From Virgibacillus_R byunsanensis (lineage in GTDB: Bacteria; Bacillota; Bacilli; Bacillales; Amphibacillaceae): 45,500 bases of DNA. Within the stretch, counting starts at the first letter, position 1. Each line of letters opens with the position of its first letter. Location of the stretch: assembly GCF_042675965.1 (NCBI RefSeq), contig NZ_JBHTKJ010000032.1, positions 1-45,500 of the forward strand, in the 5' to 3' direction. Positions 43,143-45,500 of this stretch are shown here, piece by piece. Made by a program: the position numbers and the translations under genes. The notes under the pieces were generated by a model that searched no databases, was not told where the DNA came from, and was given only the letters and a program-made list of their open reading frames with translations.

Positions 43143-43165
43143 GAGACACACCTCCTTAAAGTCCG

Positions 43166-43200
43166 TGATGTGGTAATAGGGGTTTCCCCTCCCACTCATA
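43166..43200 (-). promoter_or_regulatory. L1-binding operator in the rplK leader
   Basis: The minus strand reads GTGGGAG (43195-43189), a GGGG-AAA-CCCC hairpin, then TATTACCAC ending at 43170. The GTGGGAG/ATTACCAC pairing around an asymmetric internal loop mimics the L1 site of 23S rRNA, where GGTGGGAG pairs with AAATACCACC. L1 autoregulation of rplKA is known in several bacteria; binding here is inferred. Confidence 0.7.
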
Positions 43201-43240
43201 TTTACCATTGCTCCTCATTGAGAGCATGAATAACAAGAGA

Positions 43241-43269
43241 ATTTTAGCACGAATTATAAAAATATGCAA
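43241..43269 (-). promoter_or_regulatory. Sigma-A promoter of rplK-rplA
   Basis: TTGCAT (43269-43264), a 17-base spacer and TAAAAT (43246-43241) on the minus strand, about 40 bases ahead of the L1-type operator. Confidence 0.75.
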
Positions 43270-43312
43270 GGTTTTGTCTAGTTGTTTTACTAAACAAAGA
43301 TCAACTTACAGA

Positions 43313-43849
43313 TTAGGATAATTTTTCAATCTGGGAAAAATCCAATTCTACAGGGGTTTCTCTACCAAACATATTTACATGAACTTTTACCTTTTGTTTA
43401 TCAATATCGATGTGTTCAATCGTGCCCGCAAAGTCCGTAAATGGACCATCCGTCACACGCACATTCTCTTTCAAATCAAAGTCAATTTGTACAACTGGCT
43501 CTGAAACACCCATACGTTTCAATAACGTTTCCACCTCATCAGGCCATAGTGGTGTAGGTTTTGATCCGTGTCCACTAGATCCGACAAAACCTGTCACTCC
43601 TGGCGTGTTGCGAACTACATACCATGAGTCGTCAGTCATAATCATTTCAGTTAACACGTATCCAGGGAAAAACTTTTTCTTTGTAACTTTCTTTTTACCA
43701 TTTTTGATTTCCGTCTCTTCGTCTTCTGGTACAATCACACGGAAGATTTTATCTTCCATTCCCATTGTTTCGACGCGCTTTTCTAAATTCATTCTTACTT
43801 TGTTTTCATAACCAGAATACGTATGAACAACATACCAGTTTTTCTCCAT
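43313..43849 (-). CDS. nusG: Transcription termination/antitermination factor NusG
   Basis: NusG binds RNA polymerase beta' and the upstream DNA and modulates pausing; in B. subtilis it promotes sequence-specific pausing. The 178-residue protein has the NGN domain (KNWYVVHTYSGYENKVRMNL at the start, KKKFFPGYVLTEMIM, VRNTPGVTGFVG), a linker and a C-terminal KOW domain (about 125-178, VTDGPFTDFAGTIEHID). Normal length. A terminator-like hairpin lies between secE and this gene. Confidence 0.98.
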   Translation of the reverse strand: MEKNWYVVHTYSGYENKVRMNLEKRVETMGMEDKIFRVIVPEDEETEIKNGKKKVTKKKFFPGYVLTEMIMTDDSWYVVRNTPGVTGFVGSSGHGSKPTPLWPDEVETLLKRMGVSEPVVQIDFDLKENVRVTDGPFTDFAGTIEHIDIDKQKVKVHVNMFGRETPVELDFSQIEKLS

Positions 43850-43963
43850 TTAAACAGGACAATTGGTTGTCCTTCCCTCCCTTATATGGCACTTTAAAGC
43901 CTTATATGTAATTGATCATTTAAAAACCGAAGTTACTTTTTATACAAAGATAAAACAATATTA

Positions 43964-43988
43964 AAAAACCCGTTAGTCCCGGGTTTTT
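43964..43988 (-). terminator. Terminator-like hairpin between secE and nusG
   Basis: AAAAACCCG (43964-43972) and CGGGTTTTT (43980-43988) form a perfect 9-bp stem with a 7-base loop. On the minus strand the stem ends in six T before AATATTG. TATAAT words at about 44019 and 44008 lie just upstream of it. Confidence 0.65.
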
Positions 43989-44032
43989 GTAAAAGGAAAT
44001 ATTATTTTCATTATAGCATAATTATACTGTAA

Positions 44033-44212
44033 TTATTCAAAAAAAGCATTTAAAAATTGTGAAATCCCCGTATCAACGATTCCAAAATATACAGCTACGA
44101 AAGCAACTGTTGCAATTACAGTGATTGTATAACTAGTTAACTCACGACCTTTTGGCCAGCTAACTTTTTTCATTTCTCTAGATACATTTTTTAAAAACTT
44201 GAATATATTCAT
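44033..44212 (-). CDS. secE: Protein translocase subunit SecE
   Basis: SecE clamps the two halves of SecY. The 59-residue Gram-positive form has an amphipathic N-terminal helix (FKFLKNVSREMKKVSWPKGR with the WPKGRELTSYT motif) and one membrane segment (about 28-48). I chose the ATG at 44212; the open frame runs on upstream to 44371 only because it reads through rpmG in another frame. Confidence 0.95.
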   Translation of the reverse strand: MNIFKFLKNVSREMKKVSWPKGRELTSYTITVIATVAFVAVYFGIVDTGISQFLNAFFE

Positions 44213-44246
44213 GCTTGTACCCCCATACTCTATCCGAATAATACAT

Positions 44247-44396
44247 TTATTTCGTTTCGCGGTGCAACGTATGTTTCCCACATGTCTTGCAGTATTTTCG
44301 TACTTCCATTCGTATAGAATGTGTGGATACATTTTTATTTGTCGTATAATTTCTACTAGAACAGATTGCACACGCTAGTGTTATTTTATTACTCAT
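44247..44396 (-). CDS. rpmG: 50S ribosomal protein L33 (bL33), zinc form
   Basis: A 49-residue L33 found by translating the gap between sigH and secE. It starts MSNKITLACAICSSRNYTTN, and two CxxC pairs (Cys9/Cys12 and Cys36/Cys39) give the zinc-binding form. It ends HTLHRETK. GGGGTGAGG precedes the ATG. The sigH-rpmG-secE-nusG order is that of B. subtilis rpmGB. A zinc-free paralogue would be expected elsewhere. Confidence 0.95.
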   Translation of the reverse strand: MSNKITLACAICSSRNYTTNKNVSTHSIRMEVRKYCKTCGKHTLHRETK

Positions 44397-44466
44397 TATA
44401 CCTCACCCCATCAAGGGTTTTTCTCACTATAATGTAGCATGGTTATGTTTTTGTGTCAACGTCATG

Positions 44467-45117
44467 TCAAAAGCTTACTTCATTGGATTCTATTAGTTGT
44501 TCCAATTTCCGCTTCACTCGTTGTAATGCGTTATCGATCGATTTAACATGTCGTTTCAGATCGACAGAAATTTCTTGATATGACTGACCATCGAGATATA
44601 AATGCAATACCTTTTTTTCTAACTCGCTCAATAATTCCGATAATTTTTGTTCCATGTCCCCATAGTTTTCTCTGTTTACCAGTAATTCTTGTGGATCAAT
44701 CGCTTTTGAGCCCGCAATAACATCAAGTAACGTTCGATCTGATTCTTCATCATAAATAGGCTTGTCCAATGAAACGTAGGAATTTAATGGAATATGCTTT
44801 TGTCTGGTTGCTGTTTTGATTGCTGTAATAATTTGACGAGTAATACACAGTTCAGCAAAAGCTTTAAAAGAAGACAGCTTGTCCCCGTCATAATCCCGTA
44901 TAGCTTTATACAGCCCAATCATACCCTCTTGTATAATATCTTCCTTATCCGCACCAATTAAAAAATAAGTGCGTGCCTTAGCGCGTACGAAGTTTCTATA
45001 CTTATGAATTATAAAGTCTAGTGCATGACTATTTCCTTGATGGACAAAACGTAATATTTCATCATCATCAAGCATTTTTAAGTTATCATGATCTGTCTCT
45101 ATCTGCTTGACACTCAC
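44467..45117 (-). CDS. sigH: RNA polymerase sigma factor SigH (Spo0H)
   Basis: SigH directs transition-state and early sporulation transcription. The 216-residue sigma-70 family protein has region 2 (KYRNFVRAKARTYFLIGADK, then EDIIQEGMIGLYKAIRDYD), the FAELCITRQIITAIKTATRQ segment, and region 4 with SYQEISVDLKRHVKSIDNAL. I chose GTG at 45117, nine bases after a GGGGGG ribosome binding site; a TTG one codon earlier is possible, and the ATG at 45150 precedes the site. A sigma-A promoter lies just upstream. Confidence 0.96.
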   Translation of the reverse strand: MSVKQIETDHDNLKMLDDDEILRFVHQGNSHALDFIIHKYRNFVRAKARTYFLIGADKEDIIQEGMIGLYKAIRDYDGDKLSSFKAFAELCITRQIITAIKTATRQKHIPLNSYVSLDKPIYDEESDRTLLDVIAGSKAIDPQELLVNRENYGDMEQKLSELLSELEKKVLHLYLDGQSYQEISVDLKRHVKSIDNALQRVKRKLEQLIESNEVSF

Positions 45118-45132
45118 CAAGAATGACCCCCC

Positions 45133-45188
45133 GACTACTCTGTAGTCCATTTAGAAATATTATACAGTAAGCTTTTCATAAGAGTCAA
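45133..45188 (-). promoter_or_regulatory. Sigma-A promoter and leader hairpin of sigH
   Basis: TTGACT (45188-45183), an 18-base spacer and TATAAT (45164-45159) on the minus strand. Just before the ribosome binding site GACTAC (45133-45138) and GTAGTC (45142-45147) form a small hairpin that could modulate translation. Confidence 0.7.
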
Positions 45189-45230
45189 TACACCGATTCT
45201 GTAAAAAGTAGGAACTTTCTTAACTTTATA

Positions 45231-45433
45231 GGAACAAAAGCTCGAAGCGCCCGTTTAGCGACGTATGGGCTGGACTTATCCGCATGAGATAAAGGAAACA
45301 CGAAGAGCGGTAGCGAATCGATGTTGACTTATCGTAAGGAGGATCAGGAAGCCCACTAGTCGCTGGGCGCTGGAGCTGGACGCGGCTTAAGCAGTAAATA
45401 AATTATCCACAGGCTCCTAATTTTATAATTTCC
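45231..45433. repeat. Intergenic repeat element with terminal inverted repeats
   Basis: The 350 bases upstream of sigH contain no gene. This element begins ACAAAAGCTCGAAGCGCCC and ends with GGACGCGGCTTA, then CCACAGGCTCCTAATTTTATA, matching the ends of the element at 26970-27231. AGCGCCC and AGCGAC (45246-45262) pair with GTCGCT and GGGCGCT (45359-45371), so the first 126 bases can fold into one long hairpin. From 45434 to the end I see nothing. Confidence 0.6.
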
Positions 45434-45500
45434 CACTAGCGTTGCATAAAATTTTTCAACAGAAGTCAAACAAATTATTTTATGCCAAAATTATGAATAA

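Noticed and set aside
42717..43208. 163-residue N-terminally extended L11
   Set aside because: The extra residues translate the L1-type operator; GTG at 43142 has the ribosome binding site and matches family length.
44033..44371. 112-residue SecE-like frame
   Set aside because: Its first 53 codons read through rpmG in another frame. SecE begins at the ATG at 44212.

Overview
The window looks like the chromosome of a low-GC, endospore-forming Bacillaceae bacterium. The protein sequences read closest to the Oceanobacillus/Virgibacillus/Lentibacillus group, but that placement is my recognition, not a database result. It carries the classical sigH-rpoBC-str-S10-spc-alpha ribosomal supercluster in almost exactly the Bacillus subtilis order, read right to left on the minus strand. 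It then continues into the early-sporulation/germination genes salA, cwlD, gerD and kbaA. Endospore biology is supported by gerD, cwlD, kbaA and sigH, and by sequences resembling sigma-G and sigma-E promoters in front of gerD and cwlD.

Layout from the right end leftwards: an intergenic repeat, then sigH, rpmG, secE and nusG; rplK-rplA behind an L1-type operator; rplJ-rplL behind a promoter and L10-type leader; a 16S rRNA methyltransferase-like gene; rpoB and rpoC (both probably starting with TTG); a promoter and a YbxF/L7Ae-like gene leading into rpsL-rpsG-fusA-tuf; a terminator and a repeat-bearing gap of nearly 600 bp; tandem promoters and the S10-spc run from rpsJ to secY-adk; a KOW-domain gene, infA, rpmJ, rpsM, rpsK, rpoA and rplQ. 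The methionine aminopeptidase gene map, normally between adk and the KOW gene, is absent. After the alpha terminator come the energy-coupling-factor transporter module ecfA1-ecfA2-ecfT, then truA and rplM-rpsI.

The left 7.7 kb is the accessory part. Where B. subtilis has ybaJ-ybaK there is instead a decayed DoxX-family pseudogene, an Eis-like acetyltransferase, and a Yip1-like/HlyD-like pair resembling YknW-YknX without the ATPase and permease. The order then returns to the standard one with cwlD, salA, gerD (the only plus-strand gene) and kbaA.

All confident genes are housekeeping or sporulation genes. I found no CRISPR array, phage, insertion sequence, tRNA, rRNA or defence system. The points most worth a second look are regulatory and structural. 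They include a roughly 400-nt rpoB leader with its own promoter, a possible 42-codon ORF and an embedded terminator-like hairpin; a promoter nested inside an inverted repeat ahead of the str genes; a terminator-like hairpin between secE and nusG; a family of mosaic intergenic repeats; the DoxX relic; the missing map; and the orphan YknWX-like pair.
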